A stretch of 64,000 nucleotides of DNA. Origin: Ischnura elegans (taxonomy: Eukaryota; Arthropoda; Insecta; Odonata; Coenagrionidae). The notes under the pieces were generated by a model that did not search any database, had not been told where the DNA came from, and saw only the letters and a list, made by a program, of their open reading frames with translations. The position numbers and the translations under genes are program-made. The stretch is taken from positions 92,067,030 through 92,131,029 of the forward strand of contig NC_060246.1 in NCBI RefSeq assembly GCF_921293095.1, written 5' to 3'. Positions 46,270 to 58,800 of this stretch are shown in pieces (within the stretch, counting starts at the first letter, position 1; the number at the start of each line of letters is the position of its first letter).

Positions 46270-46373
46270 TATACATCCCGTCTGGACGCGCCTTGGCGTG
46301 CTATTTTCTCTTACCTATCCGAAATGAACTGGTGAATGTATTCCCTCATTCTCTCAATAAATGGACCTTCCCT
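46270..46373 (-). repeat. Inverted copy of the 38.9-kb segment
   Basis: GGACGCGCCTTGGCGTGCTA and GTATTCCCTCATTCTCTCAA are the inverse of bases within 38923-39023. The two lie 7.3 kb apart around the THAP locus. Confidence 0.6.
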
Positions 46374-46576
46374 CTTTAACTATTAGCAGTTCAAACATGT
46401 CCACAGGCTGTTTTACACAGGACATATGATTGCAGTACTGAGAGCTACATTTTTTTCTCACTTTGGCGAGTAATTGCGCGAATGCATGGCCGAAATTAGA
46501 ACACTGGCCGTATTTCCATCTCACGTGCATGTATTCTCGTATGCAGCCAAGCAATTCGCCGCTTTACACGACGCAT

Positions 46577-47242
46577 GAGGGTAGTTTCCTTTTTTTTAAT
46601 TGCCTAAATCGAAAGATTATTACTCCTGGAGTACGTATTTCACGATTTTAGATTTTAAAATGACAATATCTATTTTTCGTGATTAAATGAAAAGTGAAAA
46701 TTTTCAAGCGCGCGAAACCGCGACGGCTAAGTAAGAGTGCTGGGAAATGCCCGTGGGACGTATGGCTGCCGCTGTGTGAGGCCACCTGGGTGCGAGGCTA
46801 TGAACGCCGCTACGATGCAGGCTGCTTGCTGCCGAGCATAGCGGTAGTGTAGAGTACCCTACTAGCAGATAGCGCTTGGCTTAAATAAGGATTATCAATA
46901 CCCTATCAAAGAAGGAAACTTTCCGACCATTGGCAATTTTAATTGGTGATTATTAAGAGATGGTTCCCTGAGCTCTGTGCCTCATGCATGCGTTAGTAAT
47001 CTCAGACGATGTAAAACTCCTGACTACTCGTGTCGAATCAAGGTCCCCATGACGTCACGTGGAGTGGCATCGCAAGGGCGCCAATCTGGCTTTTTTCAAA
47101 TGAGGTTAAAATTGACCATTAGCACTCGTCTTAACTGGGCTTTCGACAAGCAAATAATTTATATATTATGAATTCACTAATGGTGGGTAACGAATCGCAA
47201 TTGATGCCTTTCGTTTTCTTAGATGAAGGAAACTACCCTATT
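46577..47242 (+). mobile_element. 660-bp TIR element, copy 1
   Basis: The left end GAGGGTAGTTTCCT and right end AGGAAACTACCCTATT are inverted repeats. The interior (GATTATTACTCCTGGAGTAC, CCTGAGCTCTGTGCCTCATG, TGACGTCACGTGGAGTGGCA, GGTAACGAATCGCAATTGAT) is shared with the copies at 52.2, 53.9 and 61.0 kb. It has no transposase frame. Confidence 0.85.
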
Positions 47243-47249
47243 AGAAATG

Positions 47250-48825
47250 CTCTCTGGCACGTACGGTAGATTGTGCTAGTGTATGCCTCTTGTAAAACCG
47301 TCTTCATGGACCTTGGAGATGGAGCTTGTCGTCCACACAGAAAATCGGGTCTTCAACTTTCAGAACACATCTTTCAGTACAGCTCGGGTGAGATTGCGGA
47401 GATTCATAGGTTGATTGATGGTTCTCGAAATGAGTGATGGAATCACGAACAAACTATATTATCTTTCTTGCTACAGGTACCCCATATAAAGTTTCATTTA
47501 CATGGTAGGCACCTCAGAAAATTTATAAAGTAACACTTCCTGTCCTCACCTCAGAGGAAATTTTCCACTGAGGTCCTCCTAACCACAGTGAATTTACTTT
47601 CATAGATTGACGTGTCCTGTTTCTATCCATGTACCCTGTTTTCTTCCAACCTGCCCTGATTTCTACACCCTTCCATCGATGCCTATACACCAAAACGAAC
47701 ACGATCTCGATTAAAGTATTCCATTTTTCTAGTTTAAAAAACTGGGTACTAGCATCGAATGCGTGTTGGATATTTCATGAAGGCACTTTTTTATGCTGCG
47801 GGTTTCCCTTACGCGATTCATAAAATCAGCTCTACCTTCCTGATTGCCTGGTTCATCTAACACCATTGCTGATTTTTTGAGCATGGTTTTGCACTTGTGA
47901 GTAGGTGCTGCTGTACTTAAAAACATCATATTAATGATTCGTAACAATGTCTTTTGGTAGTTGAAAATCATCCTTATTAGTACGCCATCAATTTATTGAA
48001 TTGCAAATTTGAATCGATTTTATAGAAACTACTCTGTAGCTACGAGGTTAATACTTTGTATTCACAATACTTCCGGAATGTTTAGAGGGAAATGAACGTA
48101 AACAACGAATATGTTGCTCAACAATCCCTACTCAACTATTGCTGAAATGTTTAGGATGGCATTGTCGGTATTGTCTGCTCCATAGTTCCCTTCACAATTT
48201 ACACGATGCCCCGTCAGCGCTCACGATATAGCTGGTATAGGTATTCATCCATAATCAGCCCTTGAGAATCAATATTAGCAATTAACCCGCTGTATTTTTT
48301 TCTTCTAAGAAGTAGTCAAATAAGTAATTCAATAGCTTAAACTCCGCTAATGAATGACGCCATTTTCGAAATTAATCGCCGAAAAATGATATTGACAATG
48401 AAAAAATATGAATGGCATGGAAACAAATACGGATCCAATGCATTTCTAAAATGTATGTACTCATAATCACGTAAGATGCGGAAAAATTGTTAATACGTCA
48501 GTCCCATATTCCAGTGAAAATTACGGCAAGAAGCTTTATCTAGCCACAAGGAATACGTTCGCTTTCTGCCTGAGAAGTTAAAATGTATTATTCAGAGCTC
48601 ACATGGCGAGAATCCCTACCACCTATGTAATCCGACGTCAAAAGGCACCAAATTCGAATTACATGGTAGGATATCGTATTGTCACAAACGTCGCAACAAA
48701 GTATCCGTCTCCAACACTCCCTCCCCTGGAACCCCCACCACAAGTCTCCCGAATTTTGGTCTCTCCGACCAATCATAGTTCTCCAATGGCAGAGGACTGA
48801 AGCTGAGCAGACGAAGAACGCCGTC
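47250..48825. other. Intergenic stretch before the RRM gene
   Basis: No supported gene. The last 250 bases (about 48590-48825) have open frames on both strands and probably hold the promoter and 5' UTR of the RRM gene, with short upstream ATGs (for example at 48603 and 48787). Confidence 0.5.
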
Positions 48826-48852
48826 TAGAAGCAGTCAGCCGTAGTGTTTGGA

Positions 48853-49596
48853 ATGGCTTTGTGCCAGTGGGAAGAATCTTCTCAGGAGAAAATGGAAAAA
48901 GAAGAGAACAATAACCTGCTCCTTCAAATGAAGAAAATGGAAATGTCCACCAGAAGGCTTATTGACCTTTCGGAAAGGACTAATTATCGAATTATCCAGG
49001 TTAATGGCCAGCGCACTTACGGCCCTCCTCCCTCTTGGTTCGGAGATTCACCTGGGAAAGACTGCGAAGTTTTCGTCGGCCGTATCCCTCGGGATTGCTT
49101 TGAGGATGAACTGATTCCTGTCCTAGAATTGGCTGGGTTTATCTACGAATTCCGTCTGATGATGGACTTCAGTGGCTCTAATCGTGGATTTGGTTTTGCA
49201 TTGTATTCGAAGCCATCGGAAGCTCGCCAAGCAATCGAAAAACTAAATCATTATGAAATAAGACCTGGGTGTACCCTCGGCATCGTCAAGTCCATGAACA
49301 ACTGCAAGCTCTTCATTGGAGGACTGGATATAGATGTCACTGAGGAAGAAATTACAGTTACGCTGAATTGCATGACTCCTGGTGTTTCTCGAGTCACCCT
49401 GCACCCATCAAGATCTAGCAACCCCTTTCAGAGGCCGAAGAAATATGCCCTAGTTGAGTATGAGACGCACAGAGCAGCTGCTATGGCGCGGAGGGTATTG
49501 GTCCCGCAGAAAATGCGGTTCAGAGGAATAAGAGTGGTAGTAGATTGGGCCAATCCGTTTGGAGAAGATCAAAAGTGGGAAAAAAAATCCTATCAG
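48853..49596 (+). CDS. RRM gene, exon with both RRMs
   Basis: This long exon carries the N-terminal charged helix ([14 protein letters not shown]), the linker box and both RRMs without interruption, ending SYQ|GTTAGT in phase 0. The frame continues into the intron for 19 codons, which would give a short alternative end if intron 1 were retained. Confidence 0.88.
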
Positions 49597-50823
49597 GTTA
49601 GTACTTCATACCTTAATCTTTCTTTTATTTGTGTGAATCATTTGTGGTTGTGACTGCATTCTGTTATGCGTAGTATGAAATTTATTGGTTTTGTAACTCT
49701 CGGAAATTGATTTCGCTTCGTTCCAAGATATGGTATTAGCATTTATTGATGGAAGAAGCAGTAGGGTGCATTGAGGTCGTTCGTGATAACCTTTTAAAAT
49801 GTGATGCAGAAAGTTTACTGACGTAGGCGAATTTCGTCACTCAACTGTTTTGCCTCCCTTTCGGTTCTTTTGAGTTAGTGGTTGGAGTAGTTGCTGTTCA
49901 CGTTGTACCTTTTACGTGATTTTAACGTTAATTTCGAAGTTTTGCAATGGATCCAGGATACGTAGCTGGAAATGAATTCTGCAACTACAGATCACCGCTT
50001 TCTACTCGTTATGCATCTAAGGAAATGCAGTACATTTTCAGTGATATGAAGAAATTTTCCACCTGGAGAAAGCTGTGGTTGTACCTCGCTCGTGGAGAAA
50101 AGGTAGGGATATTTTTTAACACATCGGTCGCAGATTAGAAATAATTTTATGACAGTGCGTGCGAAGTTTAGTTCACACTTCGACGGTTGGCTGCGAACAT
50201 ATTAGAAAGAAATGGGAAATCACTGAAGAGTGGAGTCGAGCACCACGCAAATCTTGGAACGAAGCGAAATATCCAAGTAAGAATTAGTGTCCTGACGTGA
50301 TATTTTTGAGGTATCAATTTCTAATTATTATAAATTTCAATTATTTCAGGGCACTTCTTCGAAGGCCAGAGAGAAACGTAATTCTGTTGACTCAAAGAGC
50401 AAGGTGGATGGCAGATCCAAATTCAACGATAGTAATTGTTTACCGCCTGCACAAACAAGGTTGGGGGCCGGGACTGACACTTCATCATTATGTTTCAGGG
50501 ATGGCAGCTTAAAGGAGATGAATTGTGATAATTTCCTTGAATTACAACAAAATGGGCACATTATGCCATTCACTCCTGCCAACTCTAGTCACAATGGTAC
50601 TGTCGCATTTACTACCGATTTGAAAAATACAAATTCAGTGGCTGCTGTGAATTTTCTTAGCAATCAAAATGTTAACCATGTCATGTTGATCCCTCGAAAT
50701 TTTGTACCTGCTACAAACTTCAGTCTTCAGCAAATCATGTTTACTGCCTGTCAGGCCCAAATGTTTGGATACTATCAACAGATTCCTCCGATACTTAACT
50801 CTTCTTTGGCAAAAGGTCAGTAA
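48853..50823 (+). CDS. Two-RRM RNA-binding protein, DND1/RBM46/A1CF family
   Basis: Exon 48853-49596 (248 residues) and exon 50350-50823 (157 residues) join in phase 0. An in-frame TAG at 48826 supports the ATG at 48853. Residues 41-62 hold the family signature [15 protein letters not shown] and a GPPPSW box. RRM1 spans about 72-150 (RNP2 VFVGRI, RNP1 NRGFGFALY) and RRM2 about 152-235 (RNP2 LFIGGL, RNP1 KKYALVEY, then HRAAAMARR and VVVDWANP). [17 protein letters not shown] and IRPGC resemble vertebrate DND1; HRAAAMARR and DWANP also fit RBM46/A1CF. Members bind mRNA in germ cells or assist editing or decay. The third RRM of A1CF is absent, and I see no dsRBD. The second exon is Asn/Ser-rich with no domain. 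The true end may instead be via a donor at 50815. Confidence 0.82.
49660..49946 (+). promoter_or_regulatory. Likely promoter and 5' UTR of adenylosuccinate lyase
   Basis: The 280 bases between the RRM exon and the lyase ATG must hold the lyase start site if it has its own promoter. No TATA box or initiator could be assigned. The location is inferred from the ATG only. Confidence 0.35.
49947..50102 (+). CDS. AdSL: Adenylosuccinate lyase, first coding exon (3' partial)
   Basis: Adenylosuccinate lyase acts twice in purine synthesis, splitting SAICAR and adenylosuccinate with release of fumarate; it is a cytosolic homotetramer. The exon has 52 codons, from ATG in an AAGTTTTGCAATGG context to GAGAAAAG|GTAGGG in phase 0. 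The peptide [20 protein letters not shown], followed by [18 protein letters not shown], matches the animal enzyme's N-terminus (YRSPLASRYAS, FSD, FRTWRQLWLWLA). The active-site segments are encoded by later exons, which I cannot find in the remaining 14 kb, so intron 1 is long. It lies inside the apparent intron of the RRM gene on the same strand. Confidence 0.85.
50350..50823 (+). CDS. RRM gene, second coding exon
   Basis: TTATTTCAG|GGC opens in phase 0 and matches the donor at 49596. The Asn/Ser/Gln-rich product ([49 protein letters not shown]) looks like the disordered tail usual in this family. It ends at TAA 50821-50823, or at AAAG|GTCAGT (50815) if spliced on. Confidence 0.65.
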   Translation, partial: GTSSKAREKRNSVDSKSKVDGRSKFNDSNCLPPAQTRLGAGTDTSSLCFRDGSLKEMNCDNFLELQQNGHIMPFTPANSSHNGTVAFTTDLKNTNSVAAVNFLSNQNVNHVMLIPRNFVPATNFSLQQIMFTACQAQMFGYYQQIPPILNSSLAKGQ

Positions 50824-52214
50824 ATTTTTTATAAGTTCGTTATTCATAGGCAGCTAGAATATAGGTGTTCAACTATCTATATACCCACTTTTGGGTAGGC
50901 ATGGCTTCTTCAATACCTGGGATTTGGTGAATATTCTGTTTACTTTTGAACAAATACCCAGTATAACAGAGTATTTCTCAATGTATGTACCTGCATGTTA
51001 AGCAATAGTGCATAGAAATATAATTTAAATGCCATGTGGTAGATAATTGTCTGTTACATAACTTGGTGCAATAATCTTATGGCTAATTTATAGACCGAAA
51101 GAATATTTCCATAAATGATACGTTTGAGTACCCTGTTTAAGTTGAAAGGATCTGTTCCCATTTTTTAAATGTAGAATCCAAACCTTTTACATGAGTAGTT
51201 GGGAATTGTTCTATAATAATGGGAATTATCTTTTTTTATTATTGGAAGTTTTCCTTGTCTCATTTTTCCCATGTGTCTTATCTGATGAAATCTGAAATTG
51301 GTGATTCTTTTCAAATATTTTCTTCATCTTAATTGCTTCCAATGTTCTATGTTTCTGGTTTTTGTTGTTACTTAGATTTTATTGTTCTTATCCATAGATG
51401 ACACGCTTTCATTCTACCCACATCCTCATGCTCGCTTTGCATCCACTAATGAGATTCTAGATTCCTATTCTAGAATTTATCTTATTCTGGGATTGGATAA
51501 TTTTCTGACTAGTTGTAAGATGTATTTCAAGGTTGATATTTATACTTCATCCTCTCTCTTAGCTCTTAGTTTGGTGAAAGCCTAATCTGTGGTGTACTCA
51601 AATATATTCACTCCTTTTAAGACATGTATATTGGACTAACTTCGTTCAATTATTTCCAACTTTATCATCTTTATCATTCTCAGTATTTAATTTTCTCACT
51701 AACTGAATGTAAGACATGAATGCTATTCTTCGTAAGTATGTGTGGAATAAACTGTTACGTAACCTTAGAGTTAGTGTTTGCTTTTGTTAAGTATTCCCTT
51801 ATTGTTCAACCTCGGGACCCCCTTTAAAAAAGAATATAAATGAATACGATTTTAATGGCTCACAAGTTATTGTTACTGTTGTAAGTGATGCAGTGCTGTT
51901 TTTTATGTAGCTTTAATATTCCTTATTTCATGTACATGATAAACCTTTGGAATAGCTAATGTGTTCCTTTTAATGATTCTTAGCATGAGAGTTAAACACA
52001 CTTATAGTCATGTAATACTCATGGACTCATGGGGTAGTATGAAATTCTTACATGTTTATTCAAACATGCTTATTTTTTATACATCATCAAGAAATAATTT
52101 TTTAATTCTCAATCATATTTATTGATTACATTTTTAATTACAGAATTTTCAAGTTTAATTTGGTGCAGTCTTGTAAAATTATCAATTAAATCTTTAGATC
52201 TGTTAGCCTTTTTT
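50824..52214 (+). other. Presumed lyase intron 1 and RRM gene 3' region
   Basis: AT-rich with no further lyase motif. Nothing beyond the possible exon at 51398 stands out. Confidence 0.45.
51398..51585 (+). CDS. Possible third exon of the RRM gene
   Basis: ATCCATAG|AT at 51397/51398 fits phase 1 from a donor at 50815 and gives DDTLSFYPHPHARFAS and 46 more residues to TAA. No motif supports it; phase compatibility alone would occur by chance one time in three. Confidence 0.25.
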
Positions 52215-52880
52215 AATAGGGTGGTTTCCTATTATTATTTTATTGCCTAAATTGAAAGATTATTACTCCTGGAGTACGTATTTCACGCTTTTAGATTTTT
52301 AAATGACAATATCTACTTTTTGCGTTTACATGAATAGTGAACATTTTCAAGCGCACGAAAATGCGATGTCTAAGTATGAATGCCGGGAAAAGCCCAAGTG
52401 ATATCATTCTGGTTCTGGCTGCCCCTGTGCGAGGCCACCTTGGTGCAAGGCTATGAACACTGCTATGATGCAGGCTGCTAGCAGGTAGCAGAGTACCCTG
52501 CTAGCTGGTAGCGCTTGGCTTAAATAAGGATTATTAATACCTTATCAAACGAAGAAAACTTTCAGACCTTAGCCAGTTTTAATAGGTGATTATTAAGACA
52601 TGTTTCCCTGAGCTCTGTGCCTCATGCATGCATTGGTAATCTCAGAAGATGTAAAACTCCTATCTACTCGTATAGAATCTAGGTCCCTGTGACGTCACGT
52701 GGAGTGGCATCGCATGGGCGCCAATCTGGCCTTTTTCAAATGAGGATAAAATTGACCTTGCCATTCGTCTAAACCGGTATTTCTAAAACCAAATAATTTG
52801 TATATTATGAATACAGTAATTGTGGGTAACGAATCGCAATCAATGCACTTTGTTTTCTTTGATGAAGGAAACTACCTATT
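52215..52880 (+). mobile_element. 660-bp TIR element, copy 2
   Basis: AATAGGGTGGTTTCCT at the left pairs with AGGAAACTACCTATT at the right. The interior is colinear with the copy at 46577. It lies in the presumed lyase intron in inverted orientation to the next copy. Confidence 0.85.
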
Positions 52881-53871
52881 TGCCACTTTTACTTTGTTGA
52901 ACTTTCAGGTCTACAGTTGTGTCCTCATATTTAGTTAGCAGTTGTAGTGGTTTTATTCTGTAATTTTTCTTGATTTTAATCCACCTCAGTCTGATATTAT
53001 GACTTGAATTTTTGTGTACTATATGAACCCAACTTTTCTCCGCAATTCTTTATGTTATGCATAAATACTATTTCATGAGCAGTAGATTCGTTTTTACATT
53101 CTGAAACACTATTTTCCATCAATTGTATCTCATATAGTATCATTTTGTCACCTTTCACAGAGTCAGTAGTTTGGGTGACCTTTGAATTTATTTTTATTTT
53201 GGCTGTAAAAATGACTTTGTTAGAACCTTTTAATTTCAGCACCCTAGGAATAGTATTGAAGAAAGTCTCAAGAACTCAGAATCTGTCCATGTTATACCTG
53301 GTGAATCTCACTATGTTTTCATTTTTCATCTTTTCCTTTCGTTGAAAACCATTCTATCATTCTGTTTAACCTATTTTAACCCTTTTCTGCTGGCACCGGC
53401 AAGAGGAAATCTTTTTTTTATTATAATATTTCTCTTAAGTTATTTTTTCGTGATGTAACTTACTTCTAAGTTATACTTTCATTGATAGCCTAAATATTTG
53501 CATCTTATAATTTAATTACAATCCTATTCGGTCTTTCCTGAGCTATAACCCTTTACTTGGCTTCCTATTTTACCTCTACGTTACTGGCCATAGAATTCTT
53601 ATTGTATGTTGAAAATCTATGTGTTGCCAGATTTCCCATGGCTGATTTTTTTTACTGGGTTGAATAAAGCAGCTACTAGCAATTGCAATATGTCTCTGAA
53701 AGCCAAAAAAATATGCAAATCTGTATTTAATGTTAATAATTATAGTAATGACTTTGGTAATGTTGTCAGATTCCCCCAGTTATTGGTATTATAATGTAGT
53801 TGAAACATTTAAAACCGCCCATGCACTAGATACCCAGTGAGCATCAGCAATCACCATCTCATCTCTTCCAC

Positions 53872-54526
53872 AATAGGGTAGTTTCCTTCATCAAAGAAAA
53901 CAAAAGGCTTTGATTGCGATTCGTTACCCACAATTACTGTATTCATAATACACAAATTATTTGGTTTTAGAAATACCGGTTTAGACGAATGGCAAGGTCA
54001 ATTTTATCCTCATTTGAAAAAGGCCAGATTGGCGCCCATGCGATGCCACTCCACGTGACGTCACAGGGACCTAGTTTCTATATGAGTAGATAGGAGTTTT
54101 ACATCATCTGAGGTTACCAATGCATGCATGAGGCACAGAGCTCAAGGAAACATGTCTTAATAATCACCTATTAAAACTGGCTAAGGTCGGAAAGTTTTCT
54201 TCGTTTGATAAGGTATTAATAATCCTTATATAATCCAAGCACTACCAGCTAGCAGGGTACTCTGCTACCTGCTAGCATCCTGCGTCGTATCAGCGCTCAA
54301 AGCCTCGCCTCAAGGTCACCTCACTTGTGGCAGCGGGAATCTGTCACACGGGAGTTTTCCCAGCATTCATACTTAGCCGTCGTGTTTTCGCGCGCTTGAA
54401 AATTTTCACATTTCATTTAATCGCGAAAAATAGATATCGTCATTTAAAAATCTAAAAGGGTGAAATACATACCCCAGGAGTAATAATCTTTTGATTTAGG
54501 CAACTAAAAAATAATAGGAAACTATT
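53872..54526 (-). mobile_element. 660-bp TIR element, copy 3 (inverted)
   Basis: It begins AATAGGGTAGTTTCCTTCAT and ends AATAGGAAACTATTG, the reverse orientation of copy 2, which lies 1 kb upstream. The shared interior includes CACTCCACGTGACGTCAC. Confidence 0.85.
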
Positions 54527-55104
54527 GTCAATGCTGGAGTGCATATGGTTAAATAGTACATGTAAGCTTTTGTCCAATTTTCTTATCATTCCACAGATCT
54601 TGTGTTTCTTCCATACTCTTCTCAGTTTATTCTTTTTGTATTTAATAAATGAACAATATTTTTGTAATTTTATCTCACCAAGGGCAATTTAAAGATTTTC
54701 CTTTTAATATGTCTGCCAACAGAAGACATAATACAGTCAAATAACACTTCATCAATTTAGTTGTTTCAAAATTTCTTATACATACATTTGTAGCCAAAAC
54801 AAAAAATGTAATAAATGTAAATAATAACTTGCAATAAAAAAAAACGCAGAGTAATATTTAACTTTTTTTTTAAAGTTAAGGAAAGTACGTTCTGGCACTG
54901 CTAATTTTGCCATGTCGTCACTGCCTGTAATATTATGTTGCAGGTCCAAAAGAATGGATGAAATTTACTTAAAGGTCACATTCATCACCATTGGTATAAC
55001 TAGTGTTAAAAAAATATTGATATTTTATAGATGGCCTACTTAAGAATTTTTCATTTATTTGTACCATATTTTTTCACTCTTCTGTTTTACTGAAATTTTA
55101 TATT

Positions 55105-55712
55105 AGGTTTTCAAAACTAGGTGTAGATGACAGTGATATATATTTTGCAATTCTTGTATTGCTCGTCTTAACCATCACTGAAATATTGAACTTTTTCAAC
55201 AGACAGGATTTATCTTTTAATAATCAACAATTAATTGTGTTTCAAAGGAAAAGCCACATAATGTCTTTAATTATCTAAAAAATACACAGTTACTTGAAAC
55301 ATCAAGGATTTTAGTTGAAATCCATTAGTTCACTAGGTTCACACCTACATCCCATAATCAATTTTCCCAATTTTTCCCTGATTTCCAGTGTCATTGTTTA
55401 AAATTTCCCTGATACTAAACCATTGACAAAGATGTCAGAGGTATTTTTTTATAATTAGGAAAATGCATTAAAGAATATTGTGCAGTATAGTCCAACTGTT
55501 CTTTTAACAGCAGAAATAAAGTCAATCATTAAGTGGGCAGTAACCAATGCTGCCCAGCCAGAAGGCTGCAAAATTCTCTCCTTGCCCATTGCTGTGCCTC
55601 TGAAATTTTTCTTTACTATGGTTATCAAGAATGGTTGGTTATGGGCTTCTTGGTTATGGCTATGGTTGACAAAATCTGTGTCACTTTCATCTACACCTAG
55701 TGTTGAAAACCT
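55105..55712. mobile_element. Possible DNA element with 33-bp inverted ends
   Basis: AGGTTTTCAAAACTAGGTGT...GACAGTGATA at 55105 is mirrored by TGTCACTTTCATCTACACCT...GAAAACCT ending at 55712. The interior has one 86-codon frame on the minus strand without a recognised motif. Confidence 0.5.
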
Positions 55713-55734
55713 CATCTAAACCAATGATAAATGT

Positions 55735-55810
55735 AGAGCAAACTTAGTGCATGTCCACAGTAATTTTATTGGGTACGATGCGTTTCAGCGACATGCACTA
55801 AGTTTGCTCT
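55735..55810. repeat. Perfect 20-bp inverted repeat (hairpin)
   Basis: AGAGCAAACTTAGTGCATGT (55735-55754) is exactly mirrored by ACATGCACTAAGTTTGCTCT (55791-55810), with a 36-base loop. Confidence 0.8.
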
Positions 55811-58800
55811 TCATTGTATCATTATGTTCCACAACATCTCGCCGAGCACCGTTGAATATATCTCATCTAAACTTATTTACCCTGACATTTCCATGTTGTT
55901 CAGTCCTAATTTTTAACTCTGATATTTCTATGATTTTCCTGGCCAGCATTGGAATAATTCTAAAGATAAATTACAACTAGATGAGGAAACTAACTGTATT
56001 CTGCCCATTAATGACCCTGAGCCTCATCCTGTATCACACATCATTTTCATGTAAATTCTGTTAAAAATAGTTTCATCTGACTGGAGGAGATTAGGGCTTT
56101 CGTCTGACAATTTGATGTGTGTATCAGACTGTTATAGGAAATTTCCAGATGATATAGGTCCCTTGTAACTTAATGAATTCATGCAATTTCACTCTTAACT
56201 TCATCTGTTGACACCATGTTACGTAAAATGCAATGCATTATGTTACTTAATTGTGAGGGTTTCATTCGTCATATTTAATTTCTTATTTTTTTTTACCTAA
56301 CAAACACTCTAAACAGAGTAAAACAATTGTTGCCATGTTTACTTGTTGCAATCATAATGAAATTTTGACTATGAAAACATATCATTTCACATAATTCATA
56401 ACTATTTAAGGCATTGTCTGGATTTCAGCTTTTTCAAGGGTGCCATATAATATTTCATTTGAAAAAAACTGCTAAAATGGGAATGTATGCTGGATTTATA
56501 AAAAGGGAAACTATTGTTGAGTAGTGAGTAATTAGGAGGTTGAGGTCAAAAAATGGAGAAAGGGTAGGGATAAACAAGTTGTGACGTGAGGCTCAAGGAC
56601 TGTGGGGTTGGAGGTAGGGCAACCATTGCTAAGAGCATAGGGAAGGAGGTGGAACACCAGATTAATTCATTCAAAACAGTATTGCCATGCATATTCTGAT
56701 GAGATATGATTTCTAAAATTCTTAAAAATTACATGTGCTCCCTTGACGTGCACATGTAAAAGCTAACAGGCTAAATCTGATTAATGTCCCTCTATTAAAT
56801 GGCTGGCGAACACAGATTAACCATCATATAAATGGCTATTAGGACTTGTGAGCATATTTGGACTAAGTACATATTTTTACTTTTCACTCCTGAAATATGG
56901 CCCGAATACTCGTCATTTTGAGAAAAAAAACTGAACCAAGTGTACTGTATTTTGTTCTATCTCTGTTTATAGCCCTCCTTGGACCTGATATTAGTGGTAT
57001 ATTCATCAATTAACTTGGATTCACGTACTATCTGTATTTTGATGTGCTCTGTCAAATCAAGGCTGCAGTAAAGTATCTTCTTGAGTGATAGTAAATGAAA
57101 CAACCCCTATGAAAAAATGAAGTGTCACAAAAATACTGAAGTTTTCACTTCAAGTCATAACCTGCATGTGAAAAAATATCTTTTGAGAGAGTTTCAAAAG
57201 TTACGCATCATTATTATGACTTAACAACTTTCTGTGGCCAGCAAATTCTACTACATGAGGAACATAGCCTAATTTGATTATATTTAAGATATTAAAAAAT
57301 TACCTTTAATTTTATCTGCAGACAATGATATTTTATATTGTTTTTTTCTAGTGTACATTTGGATAGTTGCCATGAGTTTGTTACACTTAGTTTTAAAAAA
57401 TTAAAGCAAATTTAAAGAAGCTTTTAGAACTTTCCACTTAAGTGGATAAAATATTGCATTTTTATTGTTGCTGTCTTCAAAGAACCACACACTGCTGATA
57501 TAATATTGGATAGTACCTTTAAAAACAAAGCAATCTTCCTGGAAATCTTAGGGAAATTGATTATCACTTTATACAGTGTTGGTGCAATATGCTGAGAAAA
57601 ATTTCTCCATTTCATGGCTCCTCCATATGTACCCAATCATGTAATAATGCTGTAAATGTGGGATTTTCATTCTTATTGTGATCCTTATTTATCTGATGTT
57701 CATTCATTGTGCGAAAATTCCACGGAGAAAAGATCATTTTCTCTGTGGCTAGTCCTGGTATACTTAATTAAGGTGTTAATTCAGTTGTCAATTTGTTAGA
57801 TGTATAAATTTTGATTCTTGTCCTGAGTGTTTAGATAAATTAGTACTTGTTAAAATTATTAAAAAGAATGTAGTGCTAATCGTAATCACAGTAAATCACT
57901 ACCATGATAAATAATATTGTCTTAAACCTTTATCCTTTCCAGAGTCTTTGGTAATTGGAGAAACCAATTTGGAACCTGATTTGTTATGCAAGCATTAACT
58001 ATTTTCCTGAACCAAAATGTTTTCTAGGTACTTTTGAGCTGTGAATCATTGCCATAGGCTGAATGGTAATTTTAATTAATGGCAGCATGATGTTTTATTG
58101 CAAAGTTAGTTTTCTTGGCTGCCATGAAACGTTTCAAGAGTTAGCCTTGGCTATTCACTCACTAATGTAGTATTATGGTCATATGTGGATGGGTACATTG
58201 CAGTAATAAGCTTTTTAATCAAACTTGCTTGCTGCATTTGATTTATGAAGGATAATTCAAGTGCATTATGGAAAATATATATTTCTAGTAAGTTAATTAT
58301 GCCTTTTAAAGTGAGTTAATATTATAGTTTGATCCACAATCGGTTTTAATAAAGATGCTTGTAATTCCATCTTATCTTGGCATGCGTTTTGCAGTTTCTC
58401 TTAAGTAAAAATAATTAAGAAGGAATTTATGATCATTAAGGAAGGTCCTTATTTAATCATTCAGTGCTTCAGCTTCAAATACAAGTTATAATCAGTGTAA
58501 TACTTTGTGAAGCCAATAATAATTTTCAATATCGCCTAATGTCTAAAGTTTTGAAATCAGTTTAGGTTTGATTTTATTTTATTTATTGACAATAATAATA
58601 ATCATAAATAATAATTTTGTCAGTCTTATTTTTAAATGTCTACCATCAAAGAGCCATGTAATCAAAAGTAAACCCATCATGAGACACAATAAGGAATTTG
58701 TGTTAAAGTTTGATTAATTTGGATAGCTATGATTTGATTTGATATTTGTTAAGGTAACCCAGTTTAATCCTGTATGGTAAACGGTACTATGACTATGTTT

